A stretch of DNA of 64,000 nucleotides. Source: CAZMVY01 sp964653435 (GTDB lineage Bacteria; Planctomycetota; Phycisphaerae; UBA1845; PWPN01). A program made the translations under genes and the position numbers. Positions within the stretch are counted from its first letter, which is position 1. Every line of letters starts with the position of its first letter. This document shows, one piece after another, positions 18,038 to 27,000 of the stretch. Location of the stretch: NCBI GenBank assembly GCA_964653435.1, contig CAZZFA010000001.1, positions 80,974 through 144,973 of the forward strand. Reading direction: 5' to 3'. The notes under the pieces were generated by a model. The model was not told where the DNA came from. It ran no database searches and was given only the letters and a program-made list of their open reading frames with translations.

Positions 18038-18169
18038 TTCTCGTGAGCGTACCTCATCCAGGGGGTGAATGGCGCCGCCAAGCAGCGATTCCTCAGAATC
18101 AGCGCCTGGCAGCATTGAACACGGGGTTCGCATGCCGCGGCCCGTCTTCGAGTACGACGCCAGACCGCG

Positions 18170-18216
18170 CCGCCCATCCGAGGCCCGAACCCCGATCCCC
18201 GAACCCCGGAACCCGT
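18170..18216. repeat. second copy of the CCGAACCCCGAACCC repeat family
   Basis: GAGGCCCGAACCCCGATCCC followed by CGAACCCCGGAACCCG lies between the lipoprotein gene and the prfB stop. It belongs to the same low-complexity family as 17878-17937. Confidence 0.5.
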
Positions 18217-18220
18217 TCGC

Positions 18221-19331
18221 TCACCCCGCGTTCTTTCGCCTTCGCCGCAGCTCCGCCTCGATGAACGGCTGAATGTCGCCGTCCAGAACCGCCTGCGGAT
18301 TCCCGGTCTCGTAGCCGGTGCGGAGGTCCTTGACGAGCTGGTACGGCTGGAGGACGTAGCTGCGGATCTGGTGGCCCCAGGCGATCTCGCCCTTGTCGCC
18401 GTAGAGCTTGGCGAGTTCCTTGTCGCGCTTCTCCTGCTCCAGTCGGTCGATTTTGGCCTGGAGGATGGAGAGGGCCATCTTCTTGTTCTGCTGCTGGCTC
18501 CGCTCATTGACGCACTCCACGACGATACCCGTCGGAATATGTTTGACGCGCACGGCGGTCGAGAGCTTGTTGACGTTCTGGCCACCGGCGCCGGCGGAGC
18601 GGCGGAAGAACACGATGTCGAGGTCGTTCTCCTTCAGGTCGGTGTCGGCCTCGGGCAGCTCGGGCAGCACGTCGACGGCGGCAAAGCTGGTGTGTCGCCG
18701 GGCGTTTGCGTCGAACGGGCTGATCCGCACGAGGCGGTGCACGCCGCGTTCGCAGGAAAGGTAGCCCGTGGCGTAGGGGCCCTTGACGCGGAGCGTGATG
18801 CTGCGAATGCCGGCGCCCTCGCCGTCCGTGCGGGCGAGTTCCTCGACCTCGTAGCCGTTGCGCTCGAAGTAGCGAAGGTACATGCGAAGGAGCATCTCGG
18901 CCCAGTCGCAGGCCTCGGTGCCGCCGGCACCGGCCTGAATCGAGAAGAAGCAGTCGCGGTCGTCGTTCGGGCCGGACAGCAGCGTCATCAGCTCGACGCG
19001 CTCCGTTTCGCGGGCGAGCGCGGTCAGTTCCTTGTCGAGTTCCTCGAGCGTGGCGGCGTCGTTCTCGCTCTGGCCGAGTTCGAGCATGACCTGGGCGTCT
19101 TCGAGTCGTTTGAGAAGGGCCTGGACGGGTTCCGTGGTCGCCTTGAGGGACTTGACCTCCTTGATGACGGCCTGCGAGGCATCCGGATTGTCCCAGAAAC
19201 CGGGCGCCGCCATTTTGAGTTCGAGTTCGCCCAGACGGGCCAGCTTGGCGGGCAAGTCAAAGAGAGTCCCGGATGGCGATGATCCGGGCCGAAAGGTCCT
19301 TCAGTGTGCCGGCGGGGTCTTCGTGCTGCAC
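18221..19331 (-). CDS. prfB: peptide chain release factor 2, expressed by programmed +1 frameshift
   Basis: RF2 recognises UGA and UAA and triggers peptide release. The main frame shows the anticodon-like SPF motif (RISPFDANARR) and the catalytic GGQ (AGAGGQNVNK). The complete product (about 369 residues) needs two frames. A GTG at 19331, eight bases after a strong AAGGAG, opens 24 codons that end in CTT TGA at 19262-19257. A +1 slip on CTTT then continues as Asp-Leu-Pro-Ala-Lys through to the stop at 18221. This is the classic prfB autoregulatory site: low RF2 slows termination at UGA and favours the shift. The 'CGGGAC' element before the slip is a weaker Shine-Dalgarno than in E. coli. An unshifted annotation starting at TTG 19255 would be wrong. 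Confidence 0.95.
19256..19268 (-). promoter_or_regulatory. prfB +1 recoding site (CTT TGA C)
   Basis: Read on the minus strand this is GGGACTCTCTTTGAC in context. The zero-frame codons are TCT CTT TGA, and the next base makes the hallmark CTTTGAC. TGA is codon 25, as in other bacterial prfB genes (codon 26 in E. coli). Confidence 0.93.
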
Positions 19332-19360
19332 GTTCGTGGCTCCTTGCTGGTACGCGCACG

Positions 19361-19389
19361 GTTATAGCGGAACGCGGACGGCCGGACAA
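19361..19389 (-). promoter_or_regulatory. promoter for prfB
   Basis: On the minus strand TTGTCC (19389-19384) and TATAAC (19366-19361) are separated by 17 bases. The start point would be near 19355, giving a leader of about 25 bases that contains the AAGGAG. The -35 lies just outside the tandem repeat array. Confidence 0.6.
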
Positions 19390-19410
19390 GCGGACGTCCG
19401 CGCCGAGACG

Positions 19411-19740
19411 AGGCGCTCGCTTGCGCTTCGCGTCCGGATGGGGCGCTTGCTTGCACTTCGCGTTCGGACGGGGCGCTTGCTTGCGCTTCGCGTTCGCACG
19501 GGGCGCTCGCTTGCGTTTCGCGTTCGCACGGGGCGCTTGCTTGCGCTTCGCGTTCGCACGGGGCGCTCGCTTGCGCTTCGCGTTCGGACGGGGCGCTCGC
19601 TTGCGCTTCGCGTTCGGACGGGGCGCTTGCTTGCGCTTCGCGTTCGCACGGGGCGCTCGCTTGCGCTTCGCGTTCGGACGGGGCGCTTGCTTGCGCTTCG
19701 CGTTCGGACGGGGCGCTCGCTTGCGCTTCGCGTTCTGTTG
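19411..19740. repeat. tandem array of a 30-bp repeat, 11 units
   Basis: Eleven consecutive 30-bp units of the form GGGCGCTCGCTTGCGCTTCG CGTTCGGACG fill this stretch without spacers. They vary mainly at C/T (CGCTCGC or CGCTTGC) and G/C (TTCGGAC or TTCGCAC). Because 30 is divisible by 3 and the unit has no stop in several frames, long meaningless reading frames run through it on both strands. The last unit ends CGTTCTGTTGGGCG, the same ending as the second array at 20631-20876. It is not a CRISPR array. Confidence 0.9.
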
Positions 19741-19801
19741 GGCGGGGAGAGATGCCTGCGGCACACTGCAGCCGGTTCCGCCGAGGCCGCTGTGATCCTG
19801 C

Positions 19802-20218
19802 CTATGACTTTCCCGGGGCATGCGGGCCAAGGAGATACGTCCTCACCGCATGCACGAAGCGGACGGATTTGTTGAGTATTTCCTCCGCCTTCTCTGGCGA
19901 TACCGGCTCGACTGCTCTGTAATCGGATAGCTGGCGGACCTCGAACGCTTTATGGAGGTCCTTCGAGAGTTCGAGTGGCAAGATCCCTTTCGACGCGAAC
20001 TCCGTGTCGAACAGGCTGATGGCGCCTGCGTGTTTCGATGGCACGCGTCCGATGCTCTGCAGGAGTGCGAGTACGGCATAGAACATGGCGTAGTACGCAC
20101 GGTTGACCACGCTGTATGTGCTGCGGCTTGCGTCGAGGAGAAACTTCGCGTCGTCGAGTGCGATCTGTGCCTGATCGAGGCGATGGCGGATCAGGACGGC
20201 AGTTTCGTCGTTGGTCAT
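19802..20218 (-). CDS. HEPN-domain protein (HepT-like toxin component)
   Basis: The 138-residue all-helical protein belongs to the small HEPN family that pairs with MNT nucleotidyltransferases. It has NDETAVLIRHRLDQAQIALD at the N-terminus and then NRAYYAMFYAVLALL. In type VII (HepT/MntA) modules the toxin is an RNase with an RX4HXY motif whose Tyr is AMPylated by the antitoxin. Here the motif reads Arg40-AYYA-Met45-Phe-Tyr47, so the catalytic His is missing while the Tyr remains. It may be inactive as an RNase, or use another residue. The ATG overlaps the MNT stop (ATGA), so the antitoxin-like gene comes first. Confidence 0.85.
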   Translation of the reverse strand: MTNDETAVLIRHRLDQAQIALDDAKFLLDASRSTYSVVNRAYYAMFYAVLALLQSIGRVPSKHAGAISLFDTEFASKGILPLELSKDLHKAFEVRQLSDYRAVEPVSPEKAEEILNKSVRFVHAVRTYLLGPHAPGKS

Positions 20219-20535
20219 ACCTCCAGCCCCTCCGCCTGCACAGCCTGCGCCAGCAGGGAGTACCGCTCGGGACCGTTTTCCCATTCCTCTCGACCAAAAA
20301 CCACCGGCACGACCACGATTGCCTGGTCGAAGCCCGCCTCCCAGGCACAGTCACTCACCGCATCCCTGGCCTGATCGTCCGCGGCTCCATCGAGAATGAC
20401 CGCCACATCCATATCCGATTGCGGGTCGGCGTCGCCACGCGCCCGCGAACCGAAGAGAATAATCCGGTACACGTGAACCCGCTTGGACAGCAACACCTTG
20501 AACCGATCCAGGACGACCTTCTCCGTGGTGTTCAT
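20215..20535 (-). CDS. MNT-domain minimal nucleotidyltransferase (MntA-like)
   Basis: The 106-residue protein has the minimal nucleotidyltransferase motif GSRARGDADPQSDMDVAVIL (residues about 26-45): GS, then nine residues, then the metal-binding DxD. In HepT/MntA systems this enzyme transfers AMP to the HEPN toxin and neutralises it. The gene precedes and overlaps the HEPN gene by four bases. The pair is bracketed by two copies of the same 30-bp tandem repeat array, which suggests acquisition or shuffling. The start at MNTTEKVVL is the only ATG that keeps the normal family length. Confidence 0.85.
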   Translation of the reverse strand: MNTTEKVVLDRFKVLLSKRVHVYRIILFGSRARGDADPQSDMDVAVILDGAADDQARDAVSDCAWEAGFDQAIVVVPVVFGREEWENGPERYSLLAQAVQAEGLEV

Positions 20536-20630
20536 TGCTGCAAAGCTCCCGCCGTGATTCGTGCACCCATTGTATCGGGCAGGCGATCGTGTGGTAAACA
20601 GGTGCCCGCCGGCTTTGTGTCCAAACGTGC

Positions 20631-20876
20631 GGGGCGCTCGCTTGCGCTTCGCGTTCGGACGGGGCGCTCGCTTGCGCTTCGCGTNNNNNNNNNNNNNNNN
20701 NNNNNNNNNNNNNNNNNNNNNNNNNNNNNNNNNNNNNNNNNNNNNNNNNNNNNNNNNNNNNNNNNNNNNNNNNNNNNNNNNNNNCGCTCGCTTGCGCTTC
20801 GCGTTCGGACGGGGCGCTCGCTTGCGCTTCGCGTTCGGATCGAGGGCGCTCGCTTGCGCTTCGCGTTCTGTTGGGC
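20631..20876. repeat. second tandem array of the 30-bp repeat, interrupted by the gap
   Basis: Two units are visible left of the gap and about three to the right, all of the GGGGCGCTCGCTTGCGCTTC type. A variant junction CGGATCGAGGGCGCTCG precedes the last unit. The array ends with CGTTCTGTTGGGCGATGCCTG; the first array ends CGTTCTGTTGGGCG and, six bases later, GATGCCTG. So the two arrays share their right flank as well as their units. The true copy number is unknown. Confidence 0.85.
20685..20784. other. assembly gap (100 N)
   Basis: Exactly 100 unknown bases stand inside a tandem repeat. This is the usual placeholder for a gap of unknown length caused by repeat collapse. Confidence 0.98.
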
Positions 20877-20896
20877 GATGCCTGCCGCAGGTGCCG

Positions 20897-23044
20897 TCAG
20901 TTCTTCCGGCGGTGCTGGCGTTTGGGCTTCCACGTGCCGGTGTCTTTCTTCGCCGGGGCGGGATGAGCGGACTGCGTTGCCGCGCCCTTGCTGTGGCCGT
21001 GCGCGCGGGCGTTGCCGTCGCTACCGGCGGTGCCGTCGCTACCGGCGGTGCCGTCGCCACCGCCTACCGTTGCCAGCTCCGGCATCTCCTTGAGCTGCTT
21101 GATCCGGTCGCGGAGGGCGGCGGCCTTCTCGAACTCGAGCATCTCGGCGGCTTCGAGCATCTCCTTCTCCAGGGCGGCGAGGAGTTCGGTGCGGTCCATC
21201 TCCTCCTCGCTGGCGTGGATCGCCTCCATCGCGACACGGCGGGCGGCAATCTGGGTCTCCAGGCCCGCGCGGATTTCCTTCTTGATCGTCTCAGGCGTGA
21301 TGCCGTGCTCCTCGTTGTATGCGAGCTGGATGGCACGGCGACGATTCGTCTCGTCGATGGCCCGCTGCATACTCGGCGTGATCTTGTCGGCGTAGAGGAT
21401 AACCTCGGCGTTCACGTTGCGGGCCGTGCGGCCGATCGTCTGAATGAGCGAGGTTTCGCTCCGCAGGAAGCCCTCCTTGTCGGCGTCCATGATCGCCACG
21501 AGCGACACTTCCGGCAGATCGAGCCCCTCCCGGAGGAGGTTTACGCCGACGAGCACGTCGAACTCGCCGCTCCGCAGGGCCTTGAGGATCTCCACGCGCT
21601 CCAGCGTATCGATCTCGCTGTGGAGGTAGCGGCCGCGGAGGCCCTCCTGCTGGATGTAGTTCGACAGGTCCTCGGCGAGGCGCTTCGTGAGCGTCGTGAC
21701 GAGGACGCGTTCGCCGGCCGCCGCCCGCTCGCTGATGCGGCGGAGAAGGTCGGGCACCTGGCCGCGGGCGGGGCAGACCTCGATCTTCGGGTCCACGAGG
21801 CCCGTCGGGCGGATGATCTGCTCGACCACCTCACCGCCGCAGGCCTTCAGCTCGTACGGGCCGGGCGTGGCCGAGGTGAAGAGAACCTGATTCCACATGC
21901 TCTCGAACTCCTCGAAACGCATCGGGCGGTTGTCGAGGCAGCTCGGCAGGCGGAAGCCGTGCTCGACGAGGACCTCCTTGCGGCTGCGGTCGCCGGCGTA
22001 CATGGCGTTGAGTTGCGGGATCGTCACGTGCGACTCGTCCAGGATCAGCAGGAAGTCCTTCGGGAAGTAATCGACGAGCGTGTAGGGCTTGGCGCCCGGG
22101 GGCGTTCCGGCGAGGTGGCGCGAGTAGTTTTCGATGCCGCTGCAGTAGCCGACCTCGAGGATCATCTCGATGTCGTATTTCGTGCGGGCGGCGAGGCGCT
22201 GGGCCTCGAGGAGCTTGCCGTGGCGGCGGAGTTCCATGAGCCGCTGCTCCAGTTCCTCGCGGATGGACTGGACGGCCCGCTGGATCCGCTCTTCCGGCAT
22301 GACGTAGTGGACGGCCGGGTAGAGGAAGAAGTGGTTGTCCTGGGCGAGGGTTTCGCCCGTGAGCGGGTTGATCATCTCGATGCGGTCCACCTCGTCGCCG
22401 AAAAGCTCGATGCGGTAGGCGCACTCCTCGTAGGCGGGGTGGATCTCGATCACATCGCCGCGGACGCGGAAGGTGCCTCGCTTGAACGCCACGTCGTTCC
22501 GCTGATACTGCAAGTCCACGAAGCGCCGGAGCAGCTCGTCGCGCTCGACCTGTTCCCCGCGACGCAGCGAGATCACGCTGGCCTTGTAGTCCTCCGGCGA
22601 ACCGAGGCCGAAGATGCAGGAGACGCTCGCGACGATGATCACATCGCGCCGCGAGACGAGCGAGCTGGTGGCGCTGAGGCGGAGGCGGTCAAGGTCGTCG
22701 TTGCGGGCGGCGTCCTTCTCAATGTAGATGTCGCGCTGCGGAATATACGCCTCGGGCTGGTAGTAGTCGTAATAGCTGACGAAGTATTCGACGGCGTTGT
22801 GGGGGAAGAGCTGGCGGAACTCTTCGTAGAGCTGGGCAGCAAGCGTCTTATTGTGAGAGATGACCAGCGTGGGCCGCTGGAGGTTCTGGATGACGTGCGC
22901 CATCGTAAACGTCTTGCCGCTGCCGGTGACGCCGAGCAGGCACTGGCGCTTGGCGCCCTGCCGGAACGCACGGGTGAGCTTCTCGATCGCCTCGGGCTGA
23001 TCGCCCCGAGGCTCGTACGGACTGACGATCTGAAAACCCGACAC
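20897..23044 (-). CDS. uvrB: UvrABC system protein B
   Basis: The 715-residue helicase-like subunit of nucleotide excision repair has the Walker A GVTGSGKT near residue 38, the damage-probing hairpin YYDYYQPEAYIPQ, motifs DESH, TSATPGPYE and QTIGRTARN, and a UVR domain (EFEKAAALRDRIKQLKEM, with LEF) near the C-terminus. The start is the GTG eight bases after GGAGGAG; the frame extends further upstream but without coding character. The last 50 residues are a low-complexity Gly/Ser/Lys tail (GTAGSDGTAGSDGN) not typical of UvrB. The gene ends next to the repeat array. It would be on its own transcript. Confidence 0.96.
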   Translation of the reverse strand: MSGFQIVSPYEPRGDQPEAIEKLTRAFRQGAKRQCLLGVTGSGKTFTMAHVIQNLQRPTLVISHNKTLAAQLYEEFRQLFPHNAVEYFVSYYDYYQPEAYIPQRDIYIEKDAARNDDLDRLRLSATSSLVSRRDVIIVASVSCIFGLGSPEDYKASVISLRRGEQVERDELLRRFVDLQYQRNDVAFKRGTFRVRGDVIEIHPAYEECAYRIELFGDEVDRIEMINPLTGETLAQDNHFFLYPAVHYVMPEERIQRAVQSIREELEQRLMELRRHGKLLEAQRLAARTKYDIEMILEVGYCSGIENYSRHLAGTPPGAKPYTLVDYFPKDFLLILDESHVTIPQLNAMYAGDRSRKEVLVEHGFRLPSCLDNRPMRFEEFESMWNQVLFTSATPGPYELKACGGEVVEQIIRPTGLVDPKIEVCPARGQVPDLLRRISERAAAGERVLVTTLTKRLAEDLSNYIQQEGLRGRYLHSEIDTLERVEILKALRSGEFDVLVGVNLLREGLDLPEVSLVAIMDADKEGFLRSETSLIQTIGRTARNVNAEVILYADKITPSMQRAIDETNRRRAIQLAYNEEHGITPETIKKEIRAGLETQIAARRVAMEAIHASEEEMDRTELLAALEKEMLEAAEMLEFEKAAALRDRIKQLKEMPELATVGGGDGTAGSDGTAGSDGNARAHGHSKGAATQSAHPAPAKKDTGTWKPKRQHRRKN

Positions 23045-23308
23045 GGGTGTTTCTCCTCCGGGAACCGTCCGATGCCGTTGTCCTTCACGATGCGTCCGCG
23101 CGCGATCCCGTCGCGCAGCGCGGCACGGAAAGAGATACTCCCGACGCGGGGGCGAGGTCCCGGACATCGCCGCACGACATTGCGCGGAGGCGGGAATGTC
23201 GCACCCGCGACCACACGTATCACTATAGTGTAGGTCATCGCGGACGGGAGAGAAAAGGCGAGGTCGTCAAGCCCGGGGCGAGCCCTGCACAGAGCAAGCT
23301 GCGGGTCG

Positions 23309-23814
23309 TTACTCGCAACGTGCCGTCGGCAACTCCGGACTCACCCCGCACTTCGGCGGGCGGTCCGGGCCGTTGAAACAGTTCTGGAATGCGAGGAAGT
23401 CCGCCAGATCGTCATCGGCGTCTCCGTCGAGGTCCGCTTCGGCACAAGTACCCGCCTTGGGGGGCCGATTCGGGCCGTTGAAGCACGCGCGGAAGTACTG
23501 GAAGTCCTGCAGATCCGTATCGGCGTCCTGGTCCAGATCGCCGCGAACGCGCGGCGCGATCGTGAAGGCCCGGTCGCTGCTGTCGTAAACGGAGTATCCG
23601 CACGCATCCTGGGCGTCGAGGCGGATTGTGAAGTCGCGCCCGGTGTCCACGGATGGGTCGATGGTCCAGGTGAAGCGGCGCCGGTCGGTCGGGGCAGCGG
23701 TGCGGCCGGCGTGCCGGGTGGCCTGGCTTGGCCGTAAGCGGCTGCGGGCACCAACGGCATAGCGGCCAGGAGTACGCGACCTAATGCTCGTGTCAGCGTG
23801 AGGTTAGAAGCCAT
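23309..23814 (-). pseudogene. remnant of an exported protein with dockerin-like repeats
   Basis: A good start (ATG at 23814 after ACGGAGAAAG) opens a signal peptide, MASNLTLTRALGRVLLAAMP LVPAAAYGQA. After about 40 residues the coding character moves to another frame, which carries FTWTIDPSVDTGRDFTIRLD, DSSDRAFTIA and two Asp-rich units (GDLDQDADTDLQDF and ADLDGDADDDLADF, each followed by CFNGPNRPP or CFNGPDRPP). Planctomycete exported proteins often end with this pair of dockerin-like units. The frame change and the near absence of anything between signal and tail suggest a deleted and frameshifted gene. A sequencing error in an unusually short real gene is the alternative. Confidence 0.65.
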
Positions 23815-23926
23815 CGTCCCGCTTTCTCCGTGGAGGTGGATTGATACGATCGGCTGAGCTTTGGCAATGGCCAAGCGGCGGCATTCGGCGCCATTCGAGA
23901 ATCATCGGCACTGTATTGGCGCGGAC

Positions 23927-23954
23927 TTGACCGGGCTATGTTAGTGGTTACAAT
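23927..23954 (+). promoter_or_regulatory. promoter for the activase gene
   Basis: TTGACC (23927-23932) and TACAAT (23949-23954) are separated by 16 bases. The expected start near 23961 gives a leader of about 67 bases before the ATG at 24028. Confidence 0.65.
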
Positions 23955-24027
23955 ACTTGGCTTACGACTCCGGGGCCCTTGATTCGCGCCTTAACCGCGG
24001 CGCGGCGGTACGAGGTACGAGACTTCT

Positions 24028-27000
24028 ATGAGCATCTACGCAGGAGTTGATGTCGGCGCGGTCGGCGTCAAGGCAGCGCTGCTTGTCCCGCGGGATCGGG
24101 CCGAGGGCATTCTCGCGGGTAACGGCACACGGCCGGCGTTGCGTCGGCTTGATGTGCCGGGGGCGTCCCGCGCGCAGGCCGGCGACGAGGGGGGGACCTG
24201 CGTGCTTGTCGCAAATTACCGGCGGACGCGGGGCCAGCCGCTGGAGACTACGCGGGCGATGCTTGCCGAGCTCCTCGCCTGCGTCGGACCGGACGGAATC
24301 GCAGGCATTACGCTTACCGGATCGGGCAGTACGCTTGTGGCGGCGGCACTCGGCGTGTCGCGATGCAACGAGTTTCAAGCCCTTGCGCGGGCAATCGACC
24401 TGCTGTATCCGCATGTGCGGACCGTCTTCGAACTCGGCGGCGAGACCAGCAAGTATCTTCGCCTTGAGCCCGACCCCGGCAGCGGGACGCTGAGCATCCT
24501 TGACTACAGCACCAACGGCGACTGCGCCGCCGGGACCGGAGCCTTCCTCGACCAACAGGCGGGGCGGCTGAAATACGCGGTGGAGGACATCGGCCGGATC
24601 GTGGATACGGCCGAGCGGGCCGCGCAGATCGCCGGGCGATGCAGCGTGTTCGCCAAGAGCGACATGATCCACGCCCAGCAGAAGGGGTTTACCCCGGCGG
24701 AGGTGCTCCGCGGGTTGTGCAACGCCGTCGCGACGAACTACAAGTCGGCCGTAGTGAAGGGCCGCACGCCCGTGCCGCCGATTGCGCTGGTCGGCGGGGT
24801 GTCCGCGAATACGGCCGTGGTGCGGGGGCTCCGCGAGGTTTTTGAGCTGGATAACGGCGCGCTGTTCGTGCCGGAGGCGGCGGAGTCGATGGCGGCCGTG
24901 GGGGCGGCGATTGTTGCAGCGAATACGGCCCGGACGCCGCGATCCCAGGGGGCCGGGCATCCGGCAGGGACCGGGGGGACATCCTGCCCGGGCCAGCCCT
25001 GCCGACCCCTTTCTCTGAAGGGGGGGACCGATGTTATGCAGGAGGGCCGGGGCGGCGGGGGTGCGGGTACGGAGCCGGCATTTCCGACTTCGCCGCCGCT
25101 GACGCTGGACCGCGTCGTCCTCCTGCGCGACCGCGTCAAGCCCTATGCGTTTCCCGACGAGTATTCGGTAATCGACGCCTACCTGGGCATCGACGTGGGC
25201 TCGGTGGGGACGAAGCTGGTCATCATCGACACGCACGGGAATGTGGTGCGCGACATCTTCACGCGAACCGAGGGGCGCCCCATCGAGGTGGTTTCGCGGT
25301 GCCTGCGGGAGCTGGACGAGGCCGTCGGCTCGCGCGTGCGGATACGCGGCGTCGGCACGACAGGCAGCGGGCGCGAGCTGATCGGCGAGCTGGTCGGCGC
25401 GGACGCGATCACGGACGAGATCACCTGCCACAAGACCGGGGCAACGTTCGTGGGCGACCGGCTTCTCGGCGAGCGGCCGGATACGATCTTCGAGATCGGC
25501 GGGCAGGACAGCAAGTACATCAGCCTCCAGCCGGAGGGGCGCGACTCGCGCGACACGGTCGTCGTGGACTTCACGATGAATGAGGCGTGCGCGGCGGGCA
25601 CCGGCAGCTTCCTCGAGGAGCGAGCGGAAGAGCTGGGCGTGGCGATCAAGGGCGAGTTCTCGCGCCTGGCGCTGTCCTCGAAGGCGCCGATCCGGCTCGG
25701 CGAGCGATGCACGGTGTTCATGGAGCGCGACGTGAACACGTACATGCAGCGCGGAGCGAAGATCGAGGACGTGATCGCGGGGCTGGCGTACTCGGTGGTT
25801 TACAACTACGTCAACCGCGTGGTGCGCGGGAGGCGGATCGGCGACTGCATCTTCTTTCAGGGCGGAACGGCGTACAACGACGCGGTCGCGGCGGCGTTCA
25901 GCGCGGTAACCGGCAAGGAGATCATCGTACCGCCGCACAACGCGGTCCTCGGAGCGATCGGCGCGGCGCTGGTGGCGAAGGAGAAGACGGCGGCCGTCGG
26001 CGGCGGGACGCGGTTCCGCGGCTTCGATACCAGCCGGATCCGCTATTCGATCCGCGAGTTTCAGTGCAAGGCGTGCGGAAACCAGTGCGCGGTACAGGAG
26101 TTCAACGTCGAGGGGGAAAAGACGTACTGGGGCGACAAGTGCTCCGACCGGTACCGGAAGCGGGCCAAGACGGATCGCAAGCCGATCATCCCGGATCTCG
26201 TCGCGCTGCGGCGGCAACTGCTGTACGCGGACGACAAGGGCGACCCCCCCGGGGCCACGATCCGCATCGGCGTGCCGCTGACGATGTACGCGCTGGATCT
26301 TCTGCCGCTCTGGCGCCGGTTCTTCCGCGATTGCGGGTTCTCCGTCGTGCTCTCGACGGAGACGAACCGGCAGATCGTGCAGCACGGGCTGGACAGCGTC
26401 GTGGCCGAACCGTGCTTCCCGATCATCGTCGCGCACGGGCACGTGGCGGACCTGGTCAGCCGCAACGTGAACTACATCTGGCTGCCGAACATCCTGTCGG
26501 CCGAGACGAAGTTCATGGACAACGAGAGCCACGTCTGCCCGTGGGGCCAGACGCTGCCTTTCGTCATCCGACAGGCGCCGGCGTTCCGGTCGTGGCAGGA
26601 GCGGATCCTGTGCCCGACGATCCGCATGCGCGAGGGCAAGGACCATCTGCGGAGCGTTCTGCTCGACGTCGTGGCGAAGTTGGGCGTTCCGCGAAGCGTG
26701 GCCGAGCGGGCGTTCGAGGCGGGCTATCGGGCGCTGCAGGAGTTTCGCTCGGCGTACCAGCAGGCGGGGCGCGACGCACTGGCGATTCTCGAACGGACGG
26801 GCGAGGCCGGGATGGTCATCGTCGGGCGCCCCTACAACATCCACGACCCCGGCGTAAGCCTGGCGGCCGCCCGCAAGCTGCGCGACAACTACGGCGTGAA
26901 CGTCCTTCCGCTCGATGCGCTGCCGCTGGCGGACATCGACGTGCGCGACGTGAACGAGAACATGTACTGGGAGTACGGGCGGAAAATCCTGGCGGCGGCG

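Larger units (their letters stand above)
19332..19801. other. spacer between prfB and the HEPN gene
   Basis: These 470 bases hold the prfB promoter and ribosome binding site, the 11-unit repeat array and about 60 bases of unique sequence before the HEPN stop. I see no gene. Confidence 0.7.
20536..20896. other. spacer between the MNT gene and uvrB
   Basis: About 95 bases of unique sequence are followed by the second 30-bp repeat array, which contains the assembly gap, and then 20 bases before the uvrB stop. No gene is visible. Confidence 0.7.

Noticed and set aside
19255..19257. TTG at 19255 as the prfB start
   Set aside because: The GTG at 19331 with AAGGAG and the CTTTGAC site explain the upstream coding sequence; the TTG is just the second codon after the frameshift.
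19024..19875. Long coding regions on both strands across the 30-bp repeats
   Set aside because: They arise only because the repeat length is divisible by three and the unit lacks stops. No start signal or family pattern supports them.
19411..20876. Possible CRISPR array
   Set aside because: Units of 30 bases follow each other directly with no spacers, and no cas genes are present.
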